64,000 nt of DNA from Synechocystis sp. PCC 6714 (GTDB lineage: Bacteria; Cyanobacteriota; Cyanobacteriia; Cyanobacteriales; Microcystaceae): positions 496,001 through 560,000 of the forward strand of contig NZ_CP007542.1 of assembly GCF_000478825.2 (NCBI RefSeq). Direction: 5' to 3'. The notes under the pieces were generated by a model, which saw nothing but the letters and a program-made list of their open reading frames with translations, was not told the DNA's origin and searched no databases. Within the stretch, counting starts at the first letter, position 1; each line of letters starts with the position of its first letter. Made by a program: the position numbers and the translations under genes. Below are positions 39,781-46,920 of the stretch, one piece after another.

Positions 39781-39814
39781 CCCCACCTCACCTCTAACTT
39801 TTCTGTGACCTGCC

Positions 39815-40933
39815 ATGACCCCATGGACGATTTGGTTTAAAACCGCTGACAACCAAAGTTGGCAACCCCTGGATTCCTGCCGCTCTCTCCCCCTGGGCCA
39901 TTACCGTCTAGCGGCCCGTCTGGCAGTACCCCATAAGTATGTGCAATGGCGTTGGAAATTTTTTTCGGCCACCGGCAAAGTTGAAAACCACGATTTCCAG
40001 GGGCGCACCAACCAAGAAGGACTTATTTCCCTGTTGGATCTGCACACCGTCCAACCCGGCACCTGGCAACTGAATGCCCAGCCAGACTTATTTGATCAGC
40101 TTTGTGGAGAAACCTGGCAAATCCGTTTTCAATTCCAAATTGTTAGTCCTGCCATGGCTACGGTCACAGTACCGAAATTGAATGCTGAACCAGAGGAATT
40201 TGAGCCGGAGCAGGAAACAGAGGCAGCAAATAACGCCATTGTGCCCCATCCCATGCGTCCTATGGTGGTGCCAGAGCTTGATCCAGAGCCCGTCCCGGTG
40301 CTTCAGTGGCACAGAAAAACAAGGGTAAAATTAACTGAAAATGAAGCAGTAGAGTCTAGTAACTCTCTGGAAATAATAGGGGTAGAGGGAAATACAGAAA
40401 ACATAGAAAACAGAGTGGAGGAGAAAACTGTGGAATCGATGGCTACCACAGCCCCGGGCACTGAGAAGACGATGGAGGAAAATATGGACGATCAAATCCT
40501 TGAACCGGTGGTAACAATCGCCGCCAATGTCGAAGCAAGGGAAAAACAAGTAAAAGAAACAGTACAGGAAGAAATTCTAGAGCCGGTGGCGGCCATGGCC
40601 TCGGATGTTTTTGCAAAAAAAGAAGAAATACCAGAGGATCAACAGCCAGAAGCTTTGGTAGTAGCAAAGTCATCAGCTGATACTGATGCCGAAGACCAGT
40701 TAGAAAAATCAGAGCGTTTTAACCCTTTCCGTTCCATCAGCTACTCTGTGGAGCTAATTTATCCAGAATTGGAAAATCCCATCCAGGTGGACATCACGGT
40801 TATAGTGGACGAAAATCGCCGCCCGGCCAATCTGAATTTGCCCGATCCCCGCAGGATGATCAGTCCTTTGCATCGACGGCCCAACAAGTCCCGATCGCCT
40901 CTGCCCCCCAAATTAACGTCTACGGTGGATTAA
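39815..40933 (+). CDS. Hypothetical protein with acidic repeat linker
   Basis: 372 residues, no known family. Residues 1-110 are a compact Trp-rich domain (WTIWFKTADNQSWQPLDS, YVQWRWKFFSATGKVENHDFQG, PGTWQLNAQPD) that looks like a beta-sandwich. Residues 125-305 are Glu/Val-rich, low complexity, with two imperfect repeats (ILEPVVTIAANVEAREKQVKET and ILEPVAAMASDVFAKKEE). The C-terminus returns to an ordered segment (YSVELIYPELENPIQVDITVIVDENRRPANLNLPDPRRM) and a basic Pro-rich tail. No signal peptide. It probably acts as a scaffold with two ordered ends. It is likely co-transcribed with hisS. Confidence 0.75.
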   Translation: MTPWTIWFKTADNQSWQPLDSCRSLPLGHYRLAARLAVPHKYVQWRWKFFSATGKVENHDFQGRTNQEGLISLLDLHTVQPGTWQLNAQPDLFDQLCGETWQIRFQFQIVSPAMATVTVPKLNAEPEEFEPEQETEAANNAIVPHPMRPMVVPELDPEPVPVLQWHRKTRVKLTENEAVESSNSLEIIGVEGNTENIENRVEEKTVESMATTAPGTEKTMEENMDDQILEPVVTIAANVEAREKQVKETVQEEILEPVAAMASDVFAKKEEIPEDQQPEALVVAKSSADTDAEDQLEKSERFNPFRSISYSVELIYPELENPIQVDITVIVDENRRPANLNLPDPRRMISPLHRRPNKSRSPLPPKLTSTVD

Positions 40934-40982
40934 TTTCAATGCCAAATGGGGGAAATTGAGTTAGAGACTGGAATTGCCTGAC

Positions 40983-42005
40983 TCAAAAACAGATCCCTGT
41001 AATATTGCAGAAAACACCCTGAATTAGTGAATTGCCCCCAGACCGGTTGTAATAATCATCGTTATTAAGGTTACTATTGTACCGATTAGCTTCGGGACTA
41101 TTAACAATTTCATTCCTCACATTTTCAAAGGTACTGCCTGCGATGACGGCATTGCGATAACCCTGTAATCCTTGTGAGTCAGCGTTACGACCTAGGTATT
41201 CTTGGTAAACCACATCCAATGCTTGCTTGAAGTCTTGGCTATTAACCAAATCCCGGCGGGCTTGGGCTAGGGAATAATTAGAATTATTTACAAACTGATT
41301 ATAATTCCTTAACTCACTGGCACTGGAATTGCGTCCCAATACCTGGATATACATATCATTGAACTGCCGCTGATGTTCAGAATTATAATTGCCTTGGTTA
41401 TAGTTATCACGGTTATTATAATTGCGATTTCGAGCTTCGGTACTATTGCTAATCTCATCCTTAATATCAGCCAAGCTTCGACCATTAACAATTAAATTAC
41501 GGTAACTTACAAGGCTGTTATTATCAAGATTTTGTCCTAAATATTCCCGATAGAAATTATTAATGGATTGATAAAATTCTTCACTATTAATTAGGTTTTC
41601 ACGAACCTGTACCGAAGACCAACCTTGACTGTTAATAGTTTGGGTAAAGTCTCGGATTTCATTACTGGTGGCATTGCGTCCCAACACTTGCAGGAACAGA
41701 TTGTTAATTTCCGACTCACGATTATAGCGAATGTTAGACCGCCTATTGTTATTGGCTTGATAGCGGAAACTGCCATAGTTGGGGCAATTAATAACATTAT
41801 TGTTCCGTAGACAACTAATCTCAGTCGGGCGGGAATTATACCGGTGATTGTTATTGGTTTGATAGCGGAAACTGCCATAATCGGAACAATTAATTACATC
41901 ACTGTTCCTTACGCAGTTAATGGTTTCAGATTGCGCCATTGCCGGAGCTATGCTAGTCAGGGATAATAATAGGAGAGTAGCTGTAGATAAAGTTAAAGTT
42001 TTCAT
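40983..42005 (-). CDS. Exported DUF4214 protein with internal repeats
   Basis: 340 residues from the ATG at 42005, which begins a clear signal peptide (MKTLTLSTATLLLLSLTSIAPAMAQS). A longer open frame (to 42158) is not needed. Residues 25-95 contain two 34-residue repeats with pattern I-x-C-x-RN-x3-VINC-x2-YGSFRYQ-x-NNN, each with two cysteines. Two DUF4214-like units follow (LFLQVLGRNATSNEIRDF to EYLGQNLDNNSL, and MYIQVLGRNSSASELRNY to EYLGRNADSQGL), separated by an Asn-rich linker. DUF4214 occurs in secreted and S-layer/phycobilisome-linker-like proteins; role unknown. The sequence is Asn/Tyr rich. Confidence 0.82.
   Translation of the reverse strand: MKTLTLSTATLLLLSLTSIAPAMAQSETINCVRNSDVINCSDYGSFRYQTNNNHRYNSRPTEISCLRNNNVINCPNYGSFRYQANNNRRSNIRYNRESEINNLFLQVLGRNATSNEIRDFTQTINSQGWSSVQVRENLINSEEFYQSINNFYREYLGQNLDNNSLVSYRNLIVNGRSLADIKDEISNSTEARNRNYNNRDNYNQGNYNSEHQRQFNDMYIQVLGRNSSASELRNYNQFVNNSNYSLAQARRDLVNSQDFKQALDVVYQEYLGRNADSQGLQGYRNAVIAGSTFENVRNEIVNSPEANRYNSNLNNDDYYNRSGGNSLIQGVFCNITGICF
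41751..41950. repeat. Tandem 102-base direct repeat in the DUF4214 gene
   Basis: Two near-identical in-frame units with a period of 102 bases: the segment starting at 41751 recurs from 41853, sharing GATAGCGGAAACTGCCATA. They encode the two Cys-containing 34-residue repeats. Their closeness in DNA, not only in protein, suggests a recent duplication. Confidence 0.8.
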
Positions 42006-42161
42006 TGATAAAATACGAATTCCTATGTCTTGATCTTGACAAAGAAGTGGGTCATTTATCGTTGGAATTGTACAAATTGATTGACTACAGTGATAAATAT
42101 ATTTAGATGTTGAAAATATAGTCTCAATAATCCAGGGCAAAATAATAAATAATGCCAATCC

Positions 42162-43064
42162 CTAACCTAATTCCAAACAGGCCAGGCCGTAGATGTCTTC
42201 CAAGGGGAGTTGGGGCGGATTGCCCTTGTACATGCGTAAATTTAACAAGGCCAGTTCAAAGCCCCGTTCTTCCAATAGATAAATGGCATCTTGATTCACC
42301 TCTGGCACATCAATAAATACTGGCCCCTGGCGATCGCCGAGTAATACATCTAGCAAAGCTCCTGCTAGGGCGGTACTATCAGCCATCAAGGGACCCAACC
42401 GCCAGCCCTGGGGACTGCCATCATGGTCATCGGGCAATAAACATGGCCGAATGCGACCGTAGCCACAACAATCCCCTTGGCTATCTAGGATAACCATTAC
42501 TTTTCCTTCGGGGCGTTGTAACCATTCATGCAAAAACAATGGCCGGGGAGTGGCTTCGTGGCGGGCATCGTAGGCTTGCACTTTGGCTTCCATTAGTTCA
42601 TTCCCAGCCATGAGTTGATAGCCAGGGGGTAGATCTGGAGCAAAACTTGGCCGGACACAGGAACGGCGATCAGCAGGGGGTAAACGATAGCGGCGGGTGT
42701 AATAGGCGGGATGAAAGCCCCATTTTTGATAATCTTCCACCCTAGTTAAGGCCGCTTCCAGACCAACACAGCCCACGTCCTGCAAATGGTCGATCGCCGT
42801 TTGCCACAGAGCCACCCCAAAACCCCGACCTCGATATTCCGGCTGGACTAGAAACAGGCCAATAAAGCCGTAATTGTAGTCGTAACGAACCCCGGCAATG
42901 CAACCCACCGGCACTCCTTGCCATTCCCCTACCCACACCCCAGCGTTATCGGTGTCACAAAAAATCCCCACATCCCCTATGCCTGGACAAAAGCCTTCTT
43001 GCTGGGCCCAACGGGTTACCAACGGGCGATCGTCAACTTCCATGGGACGAATTAGGTAACTCAT
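42162..43064 (-). CDS. GNAT-family N-acetyltransferase
   Basis: 300 residues. The N-terminal GNAT domain (1-140) has the acetyl-CoA loop EYRGRGFGVALWQTA (residues 76-90) and the strand GFIGLFLVQP before it. The C-terminal half (170-300) is an Acetyltransf_18-like or second GNAT-like domain (GYGRIRPCLLPDD, VFIDVPEVNQDAIYLLEERGFEL). Substrate unknown. On the minus strand it appears to be the last gene of an ancestral ygiB-ygiC-diiron-GNAT operon. A remnant of the di-iron gene 3' end lies directly upstream, and a second copy of the first 13 codons lies at 45987-46025 (see junction repeats). Confidence 0.88.
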   Translation of the reverse strand: MSYLIRPMEVDDRPLVTRWAQQEGFCPGIGDVGIFCDTDNAGVWVGEWQGVPVGCIAGVRYDYNYGFIGLFLVQPEYRGRGFGVALWQTAIDHLQDVGCVGLEAALTRVEDYQKWGFHPAYYTRRYRLPPADRRSCVRPSFAPDLPPGYQLMAGNELMEAKVQAYDARHEATPRPLFLHEWLQRPEGKVMVILDSQGDCCGYGRIRPCLLPDDHDGSPQGWRLGPLMADSTALAGALLDVLLGDRQGPVFIDVPEVNQDAIYLLEERGFELALLNLRMYKGNPPQLPLEDIYGLACLELG

Positions 43065-43130
43065 AGATTAGGGCGAAACAAAGGAGGAATCAGTCAAGGA
43101 TTTTATAACATCGGTGCCAGGGCGATCGCC
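43024..43130. repeat. Junction repeat X, left copy
   Basis: Holds the first 13 codons of the GNAT gene, its start, and upstream of that a 3' fragment of a gene like the di-iron gene at 46031 (GDRPGTDVIKSL then a stop just before the GNAT ATG). The right copy is at 45987-46084 in the same orientation, roughly 80% identical with a gap of several bases. Similarity of the di-iron part ends exactly at the HIP1 site at 43121-43130. Confidence 0.85.
43066..43130 (-). pseudogene. 3' remnant of the di-iron protein gene
   Basis: Minus-strand translation GDRPGTDVIKSLTDSSFVSP then TAA, against GDRPSTAVIKSLTLVLP then TAA at the end of the complete gene at 46031. Only the last ~20 codons survive. The similarity stops at the HIP1 palindrome. 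Confidence 0.75.
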
Positions 43131-43161
43131 ATTATTGTGAGTTGTAATTTTTCGGCGATCG
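43119..43161. repeat. Repeat Y, left copy (bounds the RT island)
   Basis: A 43-base unit made of HIP1, about 23 spacer bases (ATTATTGTGAGTTGTAATTT type) and a second HIP1-like core. It recurs at 45953-45995 in the same orientation with two mismatches. The two copies lie at the two ends of the segment carrying the reverse transcriptase and Uma2 genes. Confidence 0.85.
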
Positions 43162-43389
43162 TCTACTACAAGATATTTATAATCATGGTGCATTCCCAAC
43201 AATCTATTAGCTGAGTAGGAGTAGGAGAAATTTCACCACAAGATCAGCGATCAAACTAAACTAATTTAAATTTTTATCCCTGTGCAATAAATCCAGAGAG
43301 GTTTTTGGGGATATAAAATATTGCTTCATGCTCACTAAAAAATATTTTCTGATGATATACTTCTACCGATACTTAAAACAGTGTTATCT
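43162..43389. other. AT-rich leader of the reverse transcriptase gene
   Basis: With the repeats before it, the gene-free stretch spans 43065-43389 (325 bases). A TATACT at about 43355 could be a -10 box, but no good -35 was found. No clear hairpin array or tRNA was recognised. Since some defence RTs use an adjacent non-coding RNA template, this stretch and the gap after the gene are candidates, though nothing in them proves it. Confidence 0.35.
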
Positions 43390-45030
43390 ATGTCACTCAC
43401 TAGATTTCTAACCCATGGTTATTTTCCATATGAGTTACCTCAATGCTTTTCTTCGAGTTCATATGGTCAGTTGATTGGCAATCTAAATAGTACAAGTGCT
43501 ATTCCGAATAGTTTGCTAAAACCAACAGTACCAGGTAGTAGTAATCGTTTTAGAACCGCACCTCTACTCAAACATAATTTAGCAAGAGTTAATAGATTTC
43601 GTCGAATTTTAGGTGTTCCTAATCCCATTCTCTACATGAATTTATGTAAAGAAATTACAGACAATTGGGAAGAGATTAATTCATTTATAAAAGGAAGCTC
43701 GCTCTCTTATACACAACCAGCTTTCACTAATAACGGAAATAGGGCTTTTAATTATAATTCTCTGCCTTCTAATCTTCCACAAATTAGGGCACATCATCGC
43801 AGTAATGGGAAATATCTTCTTGTAACGGATATACAACAATTTTATCCTTCTATCTATACACACTCTTTACCTTGGGCACTTCATACAAAAGATGTGGCAA
43901 AAAGTCAAAGAACAAACTACCAGTTAACTGGGAACCGACTGGATAGATGTGTTCGTAATATGCAAGATTCGCAAACTATGGGATTGCCATTAGGTCCTGA
44001 CTCTTCAAGAATATTGTCTGAAATGTTATTGACTGCTGTCGATATGGAATTACTCAAAGAATACCCTGATTTAAAAGGATTTCGAAGAATAGATGATTAT
44101 GAATTGACCTTTAGAACAAGAAGTGAGGCAGAGACAGCACTGGGCATTTTGCAGGGAATTTTGTCGGAATTTGAATTATCTCTTAATGAATCAAAAACAC
44201 AAATACTAGAGTTGCCTTTACCTTTAGAAGAGACATGGACATTTACATTTAAGAATTTTAACTTTGAAGCAAGATCTCCTTTGTCAATTATTCAAAATTT
44301 AACAAGCTATTTTGGTTTAGCTTTCGATTTAGCACCTAAGCATCCACAAAGCTCAGTTATTGGTTATGCCATATCTCGTATTAAGAATGAAGATTTTTCT
44401 AATAGGTTGGTCTGGAAAGTTTATCAGAATTTATTGATACAATCAATGATCGCTGAACCAGGAGCTATTCGATATGTCTTGTTTGAGCTTCAGAAATACA
44501 AGAAAAAATTTTCTCTTAGAATCGATCAAGACAAAATTCAGGATGCTCTAGAACAGATGATTCAGTCACATTACGCTTTAGGCCATGGGAGTGAAATTGC
44601 TTGGTCTATTTGGGCTACAATTATCCTAAACGTACAACTAAGCGAATTGTCATGCAATATAATTAGTCAAATTAATGAACCATTAGTCCCTTTGTTAGCT
44701 TTACATGCTGAGTCTTTAGGGTTAACTAAAATCGCTTTAGATCACACACATTGGTCTTCCTTAATGACTGAAGAAGAATTATGGGGAAATAACTGGCTAC
44801 TATGCTATGAAGCAAATGTCAAAAATTGGCTGCCATCTGTTGGAAATGTAGATCATGTTAATAATGATCCTGCATTTTCATTCCTCAAAGAAAACAATGT
44901 AGTATTTTATAATCTTAATGCAATTAGTATAGCTCATTCTCAATGGGAATCTCGTTTCTCCATTTCAGACCTTGTTGGTTATACTTCCTCTGATGAAGAA
45001 AATATGGGTGAGATGAATTCTGATTTTTAA
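43390..45030 (+). CDS. Stand-alone reverse transcriptase of the Abi/unknown-group (defence) type
   Basis: 546 residues from the ATG at 43390; a GTG three codons before (43381) is possible. RT motifs in order: motif A VTDIQQFYPSIYTHSLPWAL (catalytic Asp147), motif B QTMGLPLGPDSSRILSEM, motif C RRIDDYELTF (Asp235-Asp236, IDD in place of YADD), and LSLNESKTQI (263-272). The rest (about 290-546) is helical, with no maturase X domain, HNH, Cas1 or nitrilase, as in Abi-type RTs (AbiA, AbiK) and several DRT classes. The FYPSIYTHS form of motif A and the GPD-x-S form of motif B are also those of phage-defence RTs. No group II intron ribozyme or obvious retron msr/msd is seen. Base composition is much more A/T-rich than the neighbours, and the gene sits inside a repeat-bounded insertion. 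Defence function is inference; the exact class is not assigned. Confidence 0.88.
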   Translation: MSLTRFLTHGYFPYELPQCFSSSSYGQLIGNLNSTSAIPNSLLKPTVPGSSNRFRTAPLLKHNLARVNRFRRILGVPNPILYMNLCKEITDNWEEINSFIKGSSLSYTQPAFTNNGNRAFNYNSLPSNLPQIRAHHRSNGKYLLVTDIQQFYPSIYTHSLPWALHTKDVAKSQRTNYQLTGNRLDRCVRNMQDSQTMGLPLGPDSSRILSEMLLTAVDMELLKEYPDLKGFRRIDDYELTFRTRSEAETALGILQGILSEFELSLNESKTQILELPLPLEETWTFTFKNFNFEARSPLSIIQNLTSYFGLAFDLAPKHPQSSVIGYAISRIKNEDFSNRLVWKVYQNLLIQSMIAEPGAIRYVLFELQKYKKKFSLRIDQDKIQDALEQMIQSHYALGHGSEIAWSIWATIILNVQLSELSCNIISQINEPLVPLLALHAESLGLTKIALDHTHWSSLMTEEELWGNNWLLCYEANVKNWLPSVGNVDHVNNDPAFSFLKENNVVFYNLNAISIAHSQWESRFSISDLVGYTSSDEENMGEMNSDF

Positions 45031-45135
45031 CTAAGATCGTAATTTACAATAAATCATAAATTTTCAAAACTACACATGTTCAGATCGTGTAGTCAATGAA
45101 ATGTAACGCGCCATATTTTTAATGACAGTAATCAA

Positions 45136-45852
45136 TTAATCAAGAGTTTCTGGATCAATGCCCAACTCCCGCAGTTTTGCTACTAACTTTTCCGCTTTTT
45201 CTTCAGCTTGAATCACTTTTTCTTCTGGATTAGGTAACAGCTTTCCTTGAAGATCCCACCACCGTAACCAAGGCAATTCCATGTTTTGATAGGTTCCTTG
45301 CCAAATGCCTAGCGCAACTTTTAATTCTGGAATTTCATACTTTCCATAGGCGTTCGGATTCATTAATTCATAGTGGCTACCGACCAGGTAATATAGCTCA
45401 ACACTCGCCTTTTCCACCTCGTAGATCCCGTAATAAGCCGGACGAATAACCGTTTCGTAGATCCAAAATTTGCCAGTCCAAGGGGTGCGATCACGTTCCT
45501 CAGAACCATCACCAGAAACGAACTCTAAAACGATCTGCGGCGGGATGATTTCTTGCCATAACACATAGGAGCGTCGGCCCTTGCCATTGAGTAACGGCGG
45601 CACATTTGGCACATAAAACCAGTCTGGGGCTTCGGCTCCCCGCTGTGGTGGTTCGGTTAAACGCCAATAAATGCCGCTATCTTGACCGATGGTGTACTGT
45701 CCATCAGCATGAATTTGATCCAAGACTGGACGGATCGCACTGGTCAGCAAAATACTTTGGGGATGTTCCTGAAAATTCTTCACGAAAGTACCGTCTTCAC
45801 AAGGAAGCTGGGTGTGATCGGGCAGGGGCGTAAATGTTTCCTTGGCAAGCAT
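45136..45852 (-). CDS. Uma2-family (DUF820) endonuclease-like protein
   Basis: 238 residues of the Uma2/DUF820 family, a PD-(D/E)XK-like fold very abundant in cyanobacteria. Core: APDWFYVPNVPP (Asp), PQIVLEFVSGDG (E-x-x-S), then YYGIYEVEKASVELYYL. The C-terminal segment, LRWWDLQGKLLPNPEEKVIQAEEKAEKLVAKLRELGIDPE, is the usual coiled-coil tail. Role unknown; often near mobile DNA. It lies tail-to-tail with the RT gene (105 bases), inside the same repeat-bounded segment. Confidence 0.88.
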   Translation of the reverse strand: MLAKETFTPLPDHTQLPCEDGTFVKNFQEHPQSILLTSAIRPVLDQIHADGQYTIGQDSGIYWRLTEPPQRGAEAPDWFYVPNVPPLLNGKGRRSYVLWQEIIPPQIVLEFVSGDGSEERDRTPWTGKFWIYETVIRPAYYGIYEVEKASVELYYLVGSHYELMNPNAYGKYEIPELKVALGIWQGTYQNMELPWLRWWDLQGKLLPNPEEKVIQAEEKAEKLVAKLRELGIDPETLD

Positions 45853-45952
45853 GGGACTATGCTCCTTGGTGGTTGCCTAATGTTCCTTGATCCTAGCGAA
45901 TTAATGTCTTTGGCGTAGAAAATTTAAGAGCCTTTCAAATTTGGCAAGAATC

Positions 45953-45995
45953 AGGGCGATCGCCATTATTGTGAGTTGTGATTTTTAGGCGATCG
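45953..45995. repeat. Repeat Y, right copy
   Basis: Same 43-base HIP1-spacer-HIP1 unit as at 43119-43161 (two differences), same orientation. It lies immediately inside the right junction repeat. Confidence 0.85.
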
Positions 45996-46084
45996 CCAAC
46001 TTCCATGGGAGGAATTAAGTAACTCATAGATTAGGGCAAAACAAGAGTTAAGGATTTAATCACAGCAGTGCTAGGGCGATCGCC
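45987..46084. repeat. Junction repeat X, right copy, with a GNAT 5' fragment
   Basis: Contains, on the minus strand, the true 3' end of the di-iron gene, then after TAATCT an ATG followed by 12 more codons (MSYLIPPMEVGDR) matching the GNAT start MSYLIRPMEVDDR. The GNAT similarity ends at the HIP1 site at 45988-45997, where repeat Y begins. This is therefore a cut-off second copy of the GNAT 5' end. Confidence 0.85.
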
Positions 46085-46840
46085 AAGGTTTAGCTCAGCC
46101 AAAATTAACTGGACAATAACCTCGCTAAAATAGTCGGGAAAACGGTGCATTTCCTGGGCATGGTCTAGCAAAAAGGTGTGGTAATAATGCCCCAGGGATT
46201 TTTCTAGTTTGATGAGGCTCTGGAAAAAATCTGGTAATTCTCGGAGACGGTGGGGATAATTATGCTTGAGAATGTTTAAAAAATGGCGAAAATGACTGCC
46301 TTCATCCTGCACCAAATGTTGAGCGACTCTGGCAAAGCTTTTACCAAAGGGTTGGTAATATTCCCGTAGATCTCGACGATAGGAAAACATAGACCCCAAC
46401 TCGTCAAATACCAGGGTACTAACAATGGTAAACTCGTCTTGTAAAACCCAAGCAATAGGTTCTAAGCTAGGCGATCGTTGCTTAAAATTGGTCTCTATGG
46501 CGGTAACACTAAGTCCAGATAAACAACTATAAATGTGTCGTAAAGCTTGATAATGCTTTTGTTCATCTCCCAACCACAGGGGCAATAAAGCCATCAAATC
46601 TGGGGACAATTCCCCTGAACGAGATAGGAGATAATTGTAAAGAAATTGAGCATCACCCTCTGAGTAAACGTCCTGACTGAGTAGAACGCAAAAATTACTT
46701 TTAAGGGCAGGATTTAAACTCTCTAAAATACTTGGGGATAGTTGATAATTCAGAAGTGCTGAATGATAATAAAGTTCACTATGGTTAACTTTTGTTGCTT
46801 TGCTTAGGGCTTTACCAATGTCTAATGAGTATGTTTTCAT
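46031..46840 (-). CDS. Putative ferritin-like di-iron protein
   Basis: 269 residues, no named family recalled. The sequence shows the class I di-iron carboxylate ligand pattern: Glu61 (YSEGDAQ), Glu93-x2-His96 (DEQKHYQ), Glu136 or Glu147 (LQDEFT, FDELGS), and Glu180-x2-His183 (QDEGSHFRHF). The helix spacing of 32 to 33 residues within each half fits a four-helix bundle oxidase or desaturase-like enzyme. The role is therefore inferred as an iron-dependent oxidase or oxygenase. On the minus strand it lies just upstream of the original GNAT position. A truncated paralogue is encoded at 50096, directly after a glutathionylspermidine-synthase-like gene, so its ancestral partners were probably that ATP-grasp ligase and GNAT. 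Confidence 0.72.
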   Translation of the reverse strand: MKTYSLDIGKALSKATKVNHSELYYHSALLNYQLSPSILESLNPALKSNFCVLLSQDVYSEGDAQFLYNYLLSRSGELSPDLMALLPLWLGDEQKHYQALRHIYSCLSGLSVTAIETNFKQRSPSLEPIAWVLQDEFTIVSTLVFDELGSMFSYRRDLREYYQPFGKSFARVAQHLVQDEGSHFRHFLNILKHNYPHRLRELPDFFQSLIKLEKSLGHYYHTFLLDHAQEMHRFPDYFSEVIVQLILAELNLGDRPSTAVIKSLTLVLP

Positions 46841-46920
46841 TTTTGTTTTTTGATATATGACGTTCTATATCAACTGTTTATACCCAACTTCTGCAAAAAA
46901 CGCCATAAAGATAATATACT

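Noticed and set aside
40983-42158. Longer version of the DUF4214 protein starting at 42158
   Set aside because: The segment 42006-42158 would put 51 extra residues before an obvious signal peptide that begins at the ATG at 42005.
43162-45136. Retron or group II intron around the reverse transcriptase
   Set aside because: No maturase or endonuclease domain in the protein, no recognisable intron domain V or boundary motifs, and no clear msr/msd inverted repeats next to the gene by eye.
43121-46084. CRISPR array or integron made of the HIP1-framed repeats
   Set aside because: Only two copies of each repeat, spaced kilobases apart, with no regular spacers, attI/attC structures, cas genes or integrase.
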